64,000 nucleotides of DNA from Asinibacterium sp. OR53 (lineage in GTDB: Bacteria; Bacteroidota; Bacteroidia; Chitinophagales; Chitinophagaceae), in NCBI RefSeq assembly GCF_000515315.1, contig NZ_KI911562.1, forward strand, positions 826,505 through 890,504, read 5' to 3'. Shown one piece after another: positions 35,573 to 44,188 of this stretch. Position 1 is the stretch's first letter. Each line of letters begins with the position of its first letter. Below the pieces are notes generated by a model. That model had not been told where the DNA came from and did no database searches. It was given only the letters and a program-made list of their open reading frames with translations. The position numbers were made by a program, and so were the translations under genes.

Positions 35573-37792
35573 ATGCAAACTGTTAAGGAGATTTTCCCCG
35601 TTCTCGAAATGACCTGTGCGGCCTGTGCCGTGAGTGTGGAATCGATACTCAAATCGGCAGATGGTGTACAGGACGCGGGTGTGAACTTTGCCAACCAGGA
35701 TGCCTGGGTGAGCTACGATCCGCAGGTGACCAACCCGCAGAACCTGCGCAAAGCCGTTCAATCGATCGGGTATGACCTGATCATTGAAAAGGACAACCAG
35801 CAGGAGTTAAAAGAAACGGCGCAGAAAAATCATTTTCAACAAATTAAAAAAAGGTTTACCTGGTCCTTCTTCCTTTCATTGCCTGTTGTGATCATTGCCA
35901 TGTTTTTCATGGATATGCCTTATGGCAACTGGATCATGCTGGTACTTTCGGCCCCGGTTGTTTTTTATCTCGGGCGTAGCTTTTTCATCAATGCCTGGAA
36001 GCAGGCCCTTCATGGTAAAGCCAATATGGATACACTGGTAGCGCTGAGCACCGGCGTTGCCTGGCTCTTCAGTGCATTCAATACCTTCTATCCCGAATTC
36101 TGGCATAGGCGCGGTATACACCCACATGTATATTATGAAGCGGCGGCCGTTGTCATCACTTTCATTTCATTGGGCAAACTGCTGGAAGAGCGCGCCAAAT
36201 CGAACACTTCTTCTGCACTTAAAAAACTCATGGGGCTACAACCCAAAACGGTCACCCTCATTCAAGCCAATGGAGAGATGACCGAATTGCCGGTGAAGCA
36301 GGTACAACCAGGCAACCTGTTGTTGGTGAAGCCTGGTGAAAAAATACCGGTAGATGGCATTGTAACGGAAGGCAGTTCTTATATAGATGAAAGCATGATC
36401 AGCGGTGAGCCCATTCCCGTATTGAAACAAAAAAACGCGAAAGTTTATGCCGGTACCATCAACCAGAAGGGCAGTCTCCGTTTCTCAGCAGAAAAGGTAG
36501 GCGCCGATACTTTGCTGGCGCAGATCATTCAAATGGTGCAGGAAGCGCAGGGCAGCAAAGCACCCGTGCAAAAACTGGTAGATAAAATCGCCGGCATATT
36601 TGTACCGGTGGTCATTGGCATTGCCATATTCACTTTTGCAGCGTGGATGATCTTCGCCAAAGAGAATGCATTCACATACGGACTCTTATCGGCGGTTACT
36701 GTTTTAGTCATTGCCTGTCCCTGTGCACTCGGACTCGCCACCCCTACCGCCATTATGGTAGGTGTGGGCAAAGGCGCTGAAAACAAGATACTGATCAAAG
36801 ACGCAGAAAGCCTGGAACTGGCCCATAAAGTAAACGCAGTAGTACTGGATAAAACCGGAACCATTACCGAAGGCAGTCCTTCTGTAACCGGCATTTTTTT
36901 CGACAATGAAGCCGATGCTCCTTTTCTTCAATCGTTGTTGCTGGCCATGGAAGAGCAATCGGAGCATCCGCTGGCAGAAGCCATCACAGCTTATCTGCGG
37001 GCAGCGGGTATTTCGGCAGTATCACTGAACGGAATAGAAAGCCTCACGGGTAAAGGTGTTAAAACAAATTACCAGGGTCATACCTACCTGGCAGGTAACG
37101 ATAAACTGATGATTGAAAACGGTGTGGCAAGAACAGGCCGCCTTTACCAGCAAGCATCCGATATGCAAAAGCAGGCGCAGTCTGTAGTATTGTTTGCCCG
37201 CGGGCAACAACTGGTAGCAGTGATTGCCATTGCCGACCAGATCAAAACTTCGTCCAAAGAAGCGATTGAACAAATGCAAAGCAGGGGTATTGAAGTGTAT
37301 ATGCTTACAGGAGATAACCAGCAAACAGCTGCTGTTGTAGCGGCCGAAGCAGGTATCAAACATTTTAAAGCCGGCTTGCTGCCTTCCGATAAAGCTGCTT
37401 TTATAAAAGTATTACAGGAAAAAGGTAAAGTGGTTGCCATGGCGGGCGACGGCATCAACGACAGCCAGGCACTGGCGCAGGCAGATGTAGGCATTGCCAT
37501 GAGCAGGGGAAGTGATATTGCTATGGATGTTGCGAAAATAACGTTGATGGGGTCCGATCTCAACAGCATTCCCCGGGCTTTACAACTTTCAAAAAGAACG
37601 GTGGCCACGATCCGGCAAAACCTGTTCTGGGCCTTTATCTATAACATCATTGGTATACCGTTGGCGGCCGGTGTGTTGTTCCCGGTGAACGGGTTCCTGC
37701 TGAACCCCATGATTGCCGGCGCCGCTATGGCGTTGAGCAGCATCAGCGTGGTAAGCAACAGCCTGCGGCTTAAACTGACCAAACTTTCTTAA
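35573..37792 (+). CDS. copA: Copper-translocating P1B-type ATPase
   Basis: I start at the ATG at 35573, which gives MQTVKEIFPVLEMTCAACAV and 739 residues. A GTG at 35564 is possible. It has one N-terminal HMA domain with CAAC (Cys15, Cys18), a membrane CPC at about 382-384 (IACPCALGLATP), the phosphorylation motif DKTGT at about 426 and GDGIND near 624. SYIDESMISGEPIPV is the actuator TGE-type segment. This set is diagnostic for copper/silver exporters in the inner membrane. The CopZ-like gene follows after 29 bases. Confidence 0.95.
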   Translation: MQTVKEIFPVLEMTCAACAVSVESILKSADGVQDAGVNFANQDAWVSYDPQVTNPQNLRKAVQSIGYDLIIEKDNQQELKETAQKNHFQQIKKRFTWSFFLSLPVVIIAMFFMDMPYGNWIMLVLSAPVVFYLGRSFFINAWKQALHGKANMDTLVALSTGVAWLFSAFNTFYPEFWHRRGIHPHVYYEAAAVVITFISLGKLLEERAKSNTSSALKKLMGLQPKTVTLIQANGEMTELPVKQVQPGNLLLVKPGEKIPVDGIVTEGSSYIDESMISGEPIPVLKQKNAKVYAGTINQKGSLRFSAEKVGADTLLAQIIQMVQEAQGSKAPVQKLVDKIAGIFVPVVIGIAIFTFAAWMIFAKENAFTYGLLSAVTVLVIACPCALGLATPTAIMVGVGKGAENKILIKDAESLELAHKVNAVVLDKTGTITEGSPSVTGIFFDNEADAPFLQSLLLAMEEQSEHPLAEAITAYLRAAGISAVSLNGIESLTGKGVKTNYQGHTYLAGNDKLMIENGVARTGRLYQQASDMQKQAQSVVLFARGQQLVAVIAIADQIKTSSKEAIEQMQSRGIEVYMLTGDNQQTAAVVAAEAGIKHFKAGLLPSDKAAFIKVLQEKGKVVAMAGDGINDSQALAQADVGIAMSRGSDIAMDVAKITLMGSDLNSIPRALQLSKRTVATIRQNLFWAFIYNIIGIPLAAGVLFPVNGFLLNPMIAGAAMALSSISVVSNSLRLKLTKLS

Positions 37793-37821
37793 TCCTATCA
37801 TTCACCATTAAAAGATCCATC

Positions 37822-38043
37822 ATGGAAACTTTACAGTTCAAAACAAACATCAAATGTTCCGGTTGTGTTTCAAAAGCAACCCCTTTTCTTAACAATACCG
37901 CAGGAGCCAACAACTGGTCGGTAGACGTTCAAAGCAACGATAAAGTGTTAACGGTAGTAAAAGAGGGCATAGCATCTTCCGACGCGATCATTCAATCGCT
38001 GGCAGAGGCAGGCTTCCAGGCTCATCTGATTGGCCAGGAATAG
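37822..38043 (+). CDS. Heavy-metal-associated domain protein, CopZ-like copper chaperone
   Basis: The 73-residue protein is one HMA fold with the metal site KCSGCV (Cys12, Cys15). It lacks the usual MxCxxC methionine: the sequence reads TNIKCSGC. It probably passes copper to CopA, encoded 29 bases upstream. Together with the AraC-type regulator it completes a compact copper-efflux module. Confidence 0.85.
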   Translation: METLQFKTNIKCSGCVSKATPFLNNTAGANNWSVDVQSNDKVLTVVKEGIASSDAIIQSLAEAGFQAHLIGQE

Positions 38044-38147
38044 TGTTGATAATTAACCGTTAAAATGTGAACTATTAATTACCGGTATTGTTAGGTATAG
38101 TTGGATAATTATGTATTTTAATGTAATTGTTTTACTAACCCAGCAGT

Positions 38148-38648
38148 ATGATACCTCTACCACTTGTCACACCTGATGATAAGCGGCCGGCAAATGCCGG
38201 TTTTGCACAGGTGATGCTCAACAACCTTACAGGGCAAAGATCGTTACACGCTACCCGGTTTTTTGATGCAGGAGATATCATTTGTACGTTTGGTGCGGGC
38301 TCTGTACAAACAGAAGCCAGTTACCTCACCGTGCAAACCGGTATTAACCGGCACATTACATTGCAGCCCGAGTTCCTGCAATACATCAACCATAGCTGCG
38401 ACCCGAATGTTTTTTTCAATACTACCAGCTTTGAGCTGGAGGCATTGAAACCCATTCAACCCGGCGATGAGTTGATGTTTTTTTATCCTTCTACCGAATG
38501 GAACATGGCCCAGCCCTTCGAGTGTTACTGTGGTTCAGCGCAATGCCTGCAACAGATCCGGGGTGCAGCTCATTTAACGGATGATGAACTGCGTCCGTAT
38601 AAGCTCACCAATTTTATCAGGCAGCAACTGCAAAAAAGAAAGCACTAA
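38148..38648 (+). CDS. SET-domain protein (lysine methyltransferase-like)
   Basis: The 166-residue cytosolic protein is a near-minimal SET domain. NHSCDPN is at residues 81-87, the ELxFxY motif is at 108-113 (ELMFFY), and a post-SET zinc-like cluster lies at 126-133 (CYCGSAQC). In eukaryotes these elements form the SAM- and lysine-binding sites of histone methyltransferases. Bacterial versions modify unknown substrates. The next gene, an ATP-grasp ligase, begins 5 bases after its stop, and a second SET domain is fused to the ligase after that, so it probably works with those enzymes on a shared small molecule or peptide. Confidence 0.85.
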   Translation: MIPLPLVTPDDKRPANAGFAQVMLNNLTGQRSLHATRFFDAGDIICTFGAGSVQTEASYLTVQTGINRHITLQPEFLQYINHSCDPNVFFNTTSFELEALKPIQPGDELMFFYPSTEWNMAQPFECYCGSAQCLQQIRGAAHLTDDELRPYKLTNFIRQQLQKRKH

Positions 38649-38653
38649 AGACA

Positions 38654-39742
38654 ATGCCTTCCAAGCCTTTAAAAGTGTGGGTATTGGCACCACACCTGCT
38701 TACAAATGATGCCAACATAGATTATTACTACGATTTCTCGCAAAGCATTGCTGAGTATACTGCTACTTTTGGCGCACTCAAACTCAACTGGCAGTGGCAG
38801 CCGGTGACCATGAACGATTATACAGACGTCATTGAAAAAATATACGAAGAGAGCAAAAACGGAACCCTGCCGGTGGTATTGAATTTATGCGATGGTGATG
38901 AAGTGAATGGAACACCCGGCGTATCTGTTGTAAAGCTGCTGGAAAAAAAAGGGCTGGTGTACACCGGCTCCGACGAATATTTTTATCGTGTTACCACTTC
39001 CAAGATTCCCATGAAGCAGGCTTTCGAAGCGGCAGGCGTACCCACCCCCAAATGGGAAGCCATCCGTTCTCCCAAACAAAGCATCGAGTGTATTTTTTCA
39101 AGACTGGGCAGTCCTATTATTGTAAAACCTGCCGTTTCCGGCGGCAGCATGGGTGTGGGTATCAAGAACGTAGTGAGCAGTTATGAAGAATTGAACAGCC
39201 AGGTGCAACAGATGTTTGCCGGCTATCGCGGATGGAACCTTGCTGCCGATGGCTTGCTGGCCGAATCTTTTATCAAAGGACCTGAATTCACTACGCTAAT
39301 TGTTGGCTCGTGGCGGCGGCCCGATCTGTGTAAAGTGTATACCCCTGTTGAAAGGGTGTTCCATTCATCTTTACCAGACACCGAAAAATTCCTGTCGTTC
39401 GATCGCCTCTGGGAGATCTATGAAGAAGAAGCCCCCATGCCCGGCGATGACAGTTTTTATGAATACCAGGAACCCGATCAACAACTGCAGGAGCGCATCA
39501 AACAAATCAGTCTCGATGCTTATCTTGCCGTAAAGGGCACAGGATATACACGGGTAGACCTGCGTATGGACAGCCAGACCGGCAAACTTTATGTGCTGGA
39601 AGTAAATGCGCAGTGCGGATTGAGTGAAGACGAAGATTACACTTCCATCGGCGCCATTCTGCGCCTGAGTAATGAATCATTTACCGGCCTCGTCATGGAG
39701 ATCATCAACGACGCATTGGAAAGAAAAAGAATTGGCAAGTGA
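38654..39742 (+). CDS. ATP-grasp ligase, D-alanine:D-alanine ligase-like
   Basis: The 362-residue protein has the ATP-grasp order: an N-terminal Ddl-like domain (VWVLAPHLL, then VVLNLCDG, about 1-110), the ATP-binding loop IIVKPAVSGGSMGVG with Lys158, and the metal site YTRVDLRMD (298-306) plus LEVNAQCGL with Glu316 and Asn318. True Ddl ends its metal site with NTMPG-like residues; here it is NAQCG, and an insertion of about 60 residues (220-280) is present. It should join a carboxylate to an amine, but not necessarily D-alanine. It is 5 bases after the SET gene and overlaps the next gene by 4. Confidence 0.85.
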   Translation: MPSKPLKVWVLAPHLLTNDANIDYYYDFSQSIAEYTATFGALKLNWQWQPVTMNDYTDVIEKIYEESKNGTLPVVLNLCDGDEVNGTPGVSVVKLLEKKGLVYTGSDEYFYRVTTSKIPMKQAFEAAGVPTPKWEAIRSPKQSIECIFSRLGSPIIVKPAVSGGSMGVGIKNVVSSYEELNSQVQQMFAGYRGWNLAADGLLAESFIKGPEFTTLIVGSWRRPDLCKVYTPVERVFHSSLPDTEKFLSFDRLWEIYEEEAPMPGDDSFYEYQEPDQQLQERIKQISLDAYLAVKGTGYTRVDLRMDSQTGKLYVLEVNAQCGLSEDEDYTSIGAILRLSNESFTGLVMEIINDALERKRIGK

Positions 39743-41190
39743 ACCAGAACCAACTACGGGTGAAAAAAGTATGCGTGCTGCAGCCCGACTACTCCACCAC
39801 ATCGGTCGATTACCAGTATTACGATCCGCCGCGCGATCTTTCACACCTGCTTCCGGGTGTAGAAGTAGATCATGTGTTACTGAACAAGCTCACTACTTAC
39901 AAACAGTTAAAAGCTTTATCGCACAAAGGCTATGATATTTTCATCAACCTCTGCGAAGGATACCTGGAATGGGAAGTGCCTTCGATAGATGTGATCCATA
40001 CATTGGAAATGCTCGACCTGCCATTCACCGGCCCGAGCAGCGCTTTATACGATCCGCCCAAAGAGCAAATGAAATATGTGGCTTATTGCGAAAGCATCAA
40101 AACACCCGAATATGTGCTGATCGAATCGGAAGCCGAAGTGGAGAAAGCTGTTGAGAAACTGCAATTCCCGCTTTTTGTAAAGCCTGCCAAAGCAGGCGAC
40201 AGCCTGGGCATCGATCAGCATTCATTGGTGCATAACAAAGCAGAACTGTTGCAAAAAGTAAAAGATACCCTGGGCGAATACGAACAACTCCTCGTAGAAG
40301 AATACATAGACGGGCGCGAATTCACTGTGCTGGTAGCCGCCAACACAGATGGCATCAGCAGCACTACTTTTAAACCCGTAGAGTTCATCTTCCCCGAAGG
40401 GTACCGTTTCAAGACCTACCAGCTCAAAACTTCCGAACTACACCCCGAAGCCAATATACCCTGTAACGACCCCGATATTGAACAACGTTTACGCCATGCC
40501 GCCCAGCGTATTTTCAAAACATTCAACGGGGTGGGATATGCCCGGCTCGATTTCAGGATGAATGAGAAAAGAGAATTGTATTTCCTGGAGATCAATTTTA
40601 CCTGCTCTGTTTTTTACCAGAACGGTTATGAAGGATCGGCCGATTATATCCTCCGGCACGACGGCATCGGGCAGGCGGGTTTCCTGCCGCACATCATCGC
40701 CGAAGGTTTTTCCAGGCACTTACGCTTGCAGAAAAACTACAAGGTAAGCGGCAGTGCGATTGCCGGTTTCGGCATTTATGCCGTACGTGACATAGCTGCT
40801 AATGAGTTGATTTTCACCGGGGAAGGGCGTGCTCAGCGCATTGTTACCCGCCGTTATGTCATGCAGCATTGGTCTGGTGTTGATAAAGAAATTTTTCGCC
40901 GCTATGCCTACCCGCTCAGTAATGAAGTATTTTTGCTGTGGGATGATGATCCGGCTGCATGGGCTCCGCAAAACCATAGCTGCCAACCGAACACCGCGTA
41001 TGATGGTCTTAATGTAGTGGCAGTTCGCCCTATAAACAAAGGCGAAGAGCTGACCCTCGACTATGCGTCCTTCCTGGACGAACAAATGGAGCCCTTCGAT
41101 TGTAGCTGTGGCGCCGACAACTGTCGTAAACGGATAACCGGTACCCCGGGAAACTCTGTTAACGAAAGGGAAAAAAACAAAAGCGCTTAA
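39739..41190 (+). CDS. ATP-grasp ligase fused to a C-terminal SET domain
   Basis: The start is a GTG overlapping the stop of the preceding ligase (GTGA), giving 483 residues. Residues 1-310 are an ATP-grasp: FINLCEG near 68, the ATP lysine Lys148 in LFVKPAKAGDSLGI, the metal site YARLDFRM (267-274) and Glu284/Asn286 in LEINFTCSV. Residues about 333-470 are a SET domain: GFGIYAVRDI (343-352), NHSCQPN (412-418), ELTLDY (437-442) and post-SET cysteines 455, 457 and 462 (CSCGADNC). Both halves look complete. A ligase and a methyltransferase in one chain suggest that the product of one domain is the substrate of the other. The cofactor and product are unknown. Confidence 0.88.
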   Translation: MNQNQLRVKKVCVLQPDYSTTSVDYQYYDPPRDLSHLLPGVEVDHVLLNKLTTYKQLKALSHKGYDIFINLCEGYLEWEVPSIDVIHTLEMLDLPFTGPSSALYDPPKEQMKYVAYCESIKTPEYVLIESEAEVEKAVEKLQFPLFVKPAKAGDSLGIDQHSLVHNKAELLQKVKDTLGEYEQLLVEEYIDGREFTVLVAANTDGISSTTFKPVEFIFPEGYRFKTYQLKTSELHPEANIPCNDPDIEQRLRHAAQRIFKTFNGVGYARLDFRMNEKRELYFLEINFTCSVFYQNGYEGSADYILRHDGIGQAGFLPHIIAEGFSRHLRLQKNYKVSGSAIAGFGIYAVRDIAANELIFTGEGRAQRIVTRRYVMQHWSGVDKEIFRRYAYPLSNEVFLLWDDDPAAWAPQNHSCQPNTAYDGLNVVAVRPINKGEELTLDYASFLDEQMEPFDCSCGADNCRKRITGTPGNSVNEREKNKSA

Positions 41191-41250
41191 ACAGTTCTCC
41201 GGCTTTCCCGTCCTATACTTACTAACCTAGCCGATTCCAGAAACAACAGC

Positions 41251-41278
41251 TATACTGTTATGGAATAATGACAGTATA
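41251..41278. promoter_or_regulatory. Inverted repeat between the SET-ligase gene and the ABC membrane gene
   Basis: TATACTGT (41251-41258) and ACAGTATA (41271-41278) form a perfect 8-bp inverted repeat with a 12-base spacer. No T run follows, so an operator or an mRNA hairpin is more likely than a terminator. It sits in the 122-base gap before the 41313 gene. Confidence 0.45.
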
Positions 41279-41312
41279 AAAAACCTATGTTAAACAGATA
41301 GGAGGAAATCTT

Positions 41313-42248
41313 ATGTCAAGGTTTGAAATATTAAGAAAGCTTATCATGAAGCACCGGAATCAACTGGTGCTTACCTATGTATTATTCTCGCTGGAAATGC
41401 TCGGTACTTTGCTTCGTCCTTTTTTCCTGGGTGAAGCAGTGGATGATATGATGCGTGGAAGTTACCACGGGCTGATTGTACTGTCATCCGTTCATTTCGC
41501 CTGGCTCATCATTGGTACCCTTCGGCATCGTTACGATACACGCACTTACTCTGCTATCTATACCTCATTGGTAACCAAATTCCTTTCGCGCCGGATAGAA
41601 CGCTCGCATGTATCGAAGCTCAGCGCCCATTCCACCCTGGCAAGGGAATTCGTTGATTTCCTGGAATTCGACCTCGTTTATGTTATTGAAGCGGTTTACA
41701 ATATCCTGGGTTCTATGGTCCTGCTGTTTTTCTACCAATCATCTGTGGTACTGCTCTGCCTCGCCATCCTGGTACCGGTAATGGCCATGAGTTATTTCTA
41801 TGGCAGGAAGATGAAAAGATTCAATCGACTGAAAAACGACGAATTGGAGCAACAGGTAGACATCATTTCATCGGGCGATAAAAAGGCCATCCATAAACAT
41901 TTCAATAATTTACGCTTCTGGCAAATACGTATCAGCGACCAGGAAGCCTGGAACTTTGGTATCATGGAGCTGATGGTGATGATCGTGATCGGCCTGTCGC
42001 TCTTCATCACCAATAAAGTAGCCGGCACCACTTTACTGGCCGGTAATATCATTGGTATTTACAACTATGTGTTGAAATTCGTATCAGGGCTCGATACCAT
42101 TCCTTATACCGTTCAACGCTTGTCTGCATTGAATGATATCACCCGCAGAATCGAGCTGCAGTCGGACGATTTTCCCGCAGAAGCGGAAAATCCCATGCCC
42201 GGTTCTGTGCGGCTAATTAAAAAAAGGGAATACGAAAAAACTTCTTAA
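41313..42248 (+). CDS. ABC-type six-helix membrane domain without ATPase domain
   Basis: The 311-residue protein has the six-helix fold of ABC exporters: LVLTYVLFSLEMLGTLLRPFFLG near 18-40, then YNILGSMVLLFFYQSSVVLLCLAIL, LMVMIVIGLSLFI and the coupling-helix region. It ends without Walker A or the ABC signature. Such stand-alone domains resemble the Pfam ABC_membrane_3 group. An unusually strong ribosome binding site, AGGAGGAAAT, lies 6-15 bases before the ATG. It follows the ATP-grasp/SET genes after 122 bases and could belong to the same system as a membrane partner, but a separate transcript is also possible. Confidence 0.75.
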   Translation: MSRFEILRKLIMKHRNQLVLTYVLFSLEMLGTLLRPFFLGEAVDDMMRGSYHGLIVLSSVHFAWLIIGTLRHRYDTRTYSAIYTSLVTKFLSRRIERSHVSKLSAHSTLAREFVDFLEFDLVYVIEAVYNILGSMVLLFFYQSSVVLLCLAILVPVMAMSYFYGRKMKRFNRLKNDELEQQVDIISSGDKKAIHKHFNNLRFWQIRISDQEAWNFGIMELMVMIVIGLSLFITNKVAGTTLLAGNIIGIYNYVLKFVSGLDTIPYTVQRLSALNDITRRIELQSDDFPAEAENPMPGSVRLIKKREYEKTS

Positions 42249-42332
42249 TTTTTCTTCCACTCAATCATTGCAATACCTGGATCGGGTATAAATACTTGTT
42301 GGTTCCAGTCTCTTTCCGTACTTATTTTGCGT

Positions 42333-44183
42333 ATGCCCGTTATTGCCGATCCGCTCAAGATACTGGAATCTGTTTTTGGTTACGAATCTTTCCGTCACAA
42401 CCAGGAAAACATCATCTCGCATATATTGTCGGGCCATGATGCCATGGTATTGATGCCTACCGGCGGAGGCAAAAGCCTTTGTTACCAGGTACCCGCACTT
42501 TGTATGGATGGGGTTACCATTGTGGTGAGTCCGCTCATTGCGTTGATGAAAGACCAGGTAGACACATTGCTGCTGAACGGTATCAAAGCGGCTTTCCTGA
42601 ACAGTACCCAGCACAACAGTGAGCAGGCCATTGTTTATGAACAATTGAGGAACAACGAACTCAAACTCCTTTATGTGGCACCTGAAAGATTGGTAGGCAG
42701 CGATGTGTTGTTCCTGCAATACCTGAAAAATATCAACGTTTCCCTTTTTGCAATAGATGAAGCGCATTGTATCAGTCAATGGGGGCACGACTTCCGCCCG
42801 GAATATCGTGTGCTGAACCAGTTGAAGACCGTATTCCCTCAGATACCCGTGATTGCATTGACGGCAACAGCCGATGAACTCACCAAAAACGATATCATTG
42901 AACAATTACAATTATCCAGTGCAAAAGTTTTTGAGAACAGTTTCAACCGGCCGAATATTTACTATTATGTAAAACCCAAAAAGAATTACTACCAGGAACT
43001 GGTAGCCTATTTAAAAGCGCATGCCGACGAAAGTGGCATCATTTATTGTCTCAGCAGGGCTGCTACGGAAAAGCTGGCTGAACAATTGCAGGCAGACGGG
43101 TTCAATGCGGCAGCCTATCACGCGGGGTTGGAAAAAGAAACCCGCGATGAGCGGCAGGATCTTTTTCTGAAAGACGATGTGAAGATCATAGTAGCTACCA
43201 TTGCTTTTGGCATGGGCATCAATAAAAGCAACGTACGTTTTGTTGTTCACGCCGATCTTCCCAAAAACATAGAAGGATATTACCAGGAAACCGGCCGTGC
43301 CGGAAGGGATGGATTGCACAGCGAAGCCATTTTGTTCTATGGCACCGGGGATGTGATGAAGTTGAAAAACTTTGCCCAGGTAGAAGGTAATGAAGCGCAA
43401 ACGCAGGTATTGCTGCAGAAGCTCGACCAGATGGTGAAGTTCTGCGAAACCAAAAATTGCCGCAGGCAATACCTCTTGCAATATTTTGGGGAAGAAGCGC
43501 CGGCTTATTGCGGCAGTTGCGATACTTGTTTGAACAAACCCGTGCTGGAAGACAGTACCGTTACGGCGCAAAAGATCCTCAGTGCCGTTGCCCGTGTGCA
43601 GGAACGGTTTGGTATGCGTTACATTACAGATTTGCTGCGCGGAAGCTATTCGGAAAAAATGAAAGAGGCGCATAAACAACTATCGGTTTATGGTATCGGC
43701 AAAGACAAATCGAAAGAAGAATGGATGCATTACATCAAGGAACTATTGCACTATGGTTATTTGCAGCAAAGCAACGGCGAGTACCCGGTGTTGCAACTGA
43801 CAGATAAGAGCAGGGGCGTTTTGTTCAAGGGTGAAAAAGCTTACCTCACTGCACCGCTTACCATTACCATTGCAAAAGAGCCGGAAATATACCAGCAACT
43901 CAGTTACGAAAAAGCGTTGTTCGATGAATTAAAAAAACTGCGCAATCAACTGGCACATGAAGAAAACGTACCCGCATATATTATTTTCAGTGACAGCAGT
44001 TTGCTCGACCTCGCTACTTATCTTCCATTAACAGAAGAAGACCTGTTCAAGATGAGTGGTTTCGGTACGTATAAAGTAGAACGCTACGGCCAGCTCTTCC
44101 TGGAAAAGATACAGGATTACTGCAACGATCACCAGTTGGTTTCGCAAGTGGCGCTGAAGAAGCCCAAGAAAAAAAGAAAGTAA
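42333..44183 (+). CDS. recQ: RecQ-type ATP-dependent DNA helicase
   Basis: The ATG at 42333 (an earlier TTG at 42327 is possible) gives 616 residues. The helicase has Walker A MPTGGGKSLCYQV, DEAH in IDEAHCISQWGHDFRPEY, the conserved EQEHS-like start FGYESFRHNQ, motif VI ETGRAGRDG, the RecQ zinc cysteines (CETKNCRRQYLLQYFGE, CGSCDTCL) and a C-terminal HRDC domain at about 530-605. It unwinds DNA during recombination and repair. It is convergent with the MATE gene, ending 5 bases before it. Confidence 0.93.
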   Translation: MPVIADPLKILESVFGYESFRHNQENIISHILSGHDAMVLMPTGGGKSLCYQVPALCMDGVTIVVSPLIALMKDQVDTLLLNGIKAAFLNSTQHNSEQAIVYEQLRNNELKLLYVAPERLVGSDVLFLQYLKNINVSLFAIDEAHCISQWGHDFRPEYRVLNQLKTVFPQIPVIALTATADELTKNDIIEQLQLSSAKVFENSFNRPNIYYYVKPKKNYYQELVAYLKAHADESGIIYCLSRAATEKLAEQLQADGFNAAAYHAGLEKETRDERQDLFLKDDVKIIVATIAFGMGINKSNVRFVVHADLPKNIEGYYQETGRAGRDGLHSEAILFYGTGDVMKLKNFAQVEGNEAQTQVLLQKLDQMVKFCETKNCRRQYLLQYFGEEAPAYCGSCDTCLNKPVLEDSTVTAQKILSAVARVQERFGMRYITDLLRGSYSEKMKEAHKQLSVYGIGKDKSKEEWMHYIKELLHYGYLQQSNGEYPVLQLTDKSRGVLFKGEKAYLTAPLTITIAKEPEIYQQLSYEKALFDELKKLRNQLAHEENVPAYIIFSDSSLLDLATYLPLTEEDLFKMSGFGTYKVERYGQLFLEKIQDYCNDHQLVSQVALKKPKKKRK

Positions 44184-44188
44184 CCGAT

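Noticed and set aside
38049..38147. Possible short precursor peptide gene before the SET/ATP-grasp cluster
   Set aside because: No frame of useful length with a start and ribosome binding site is present in this gap or in 41191-41312.
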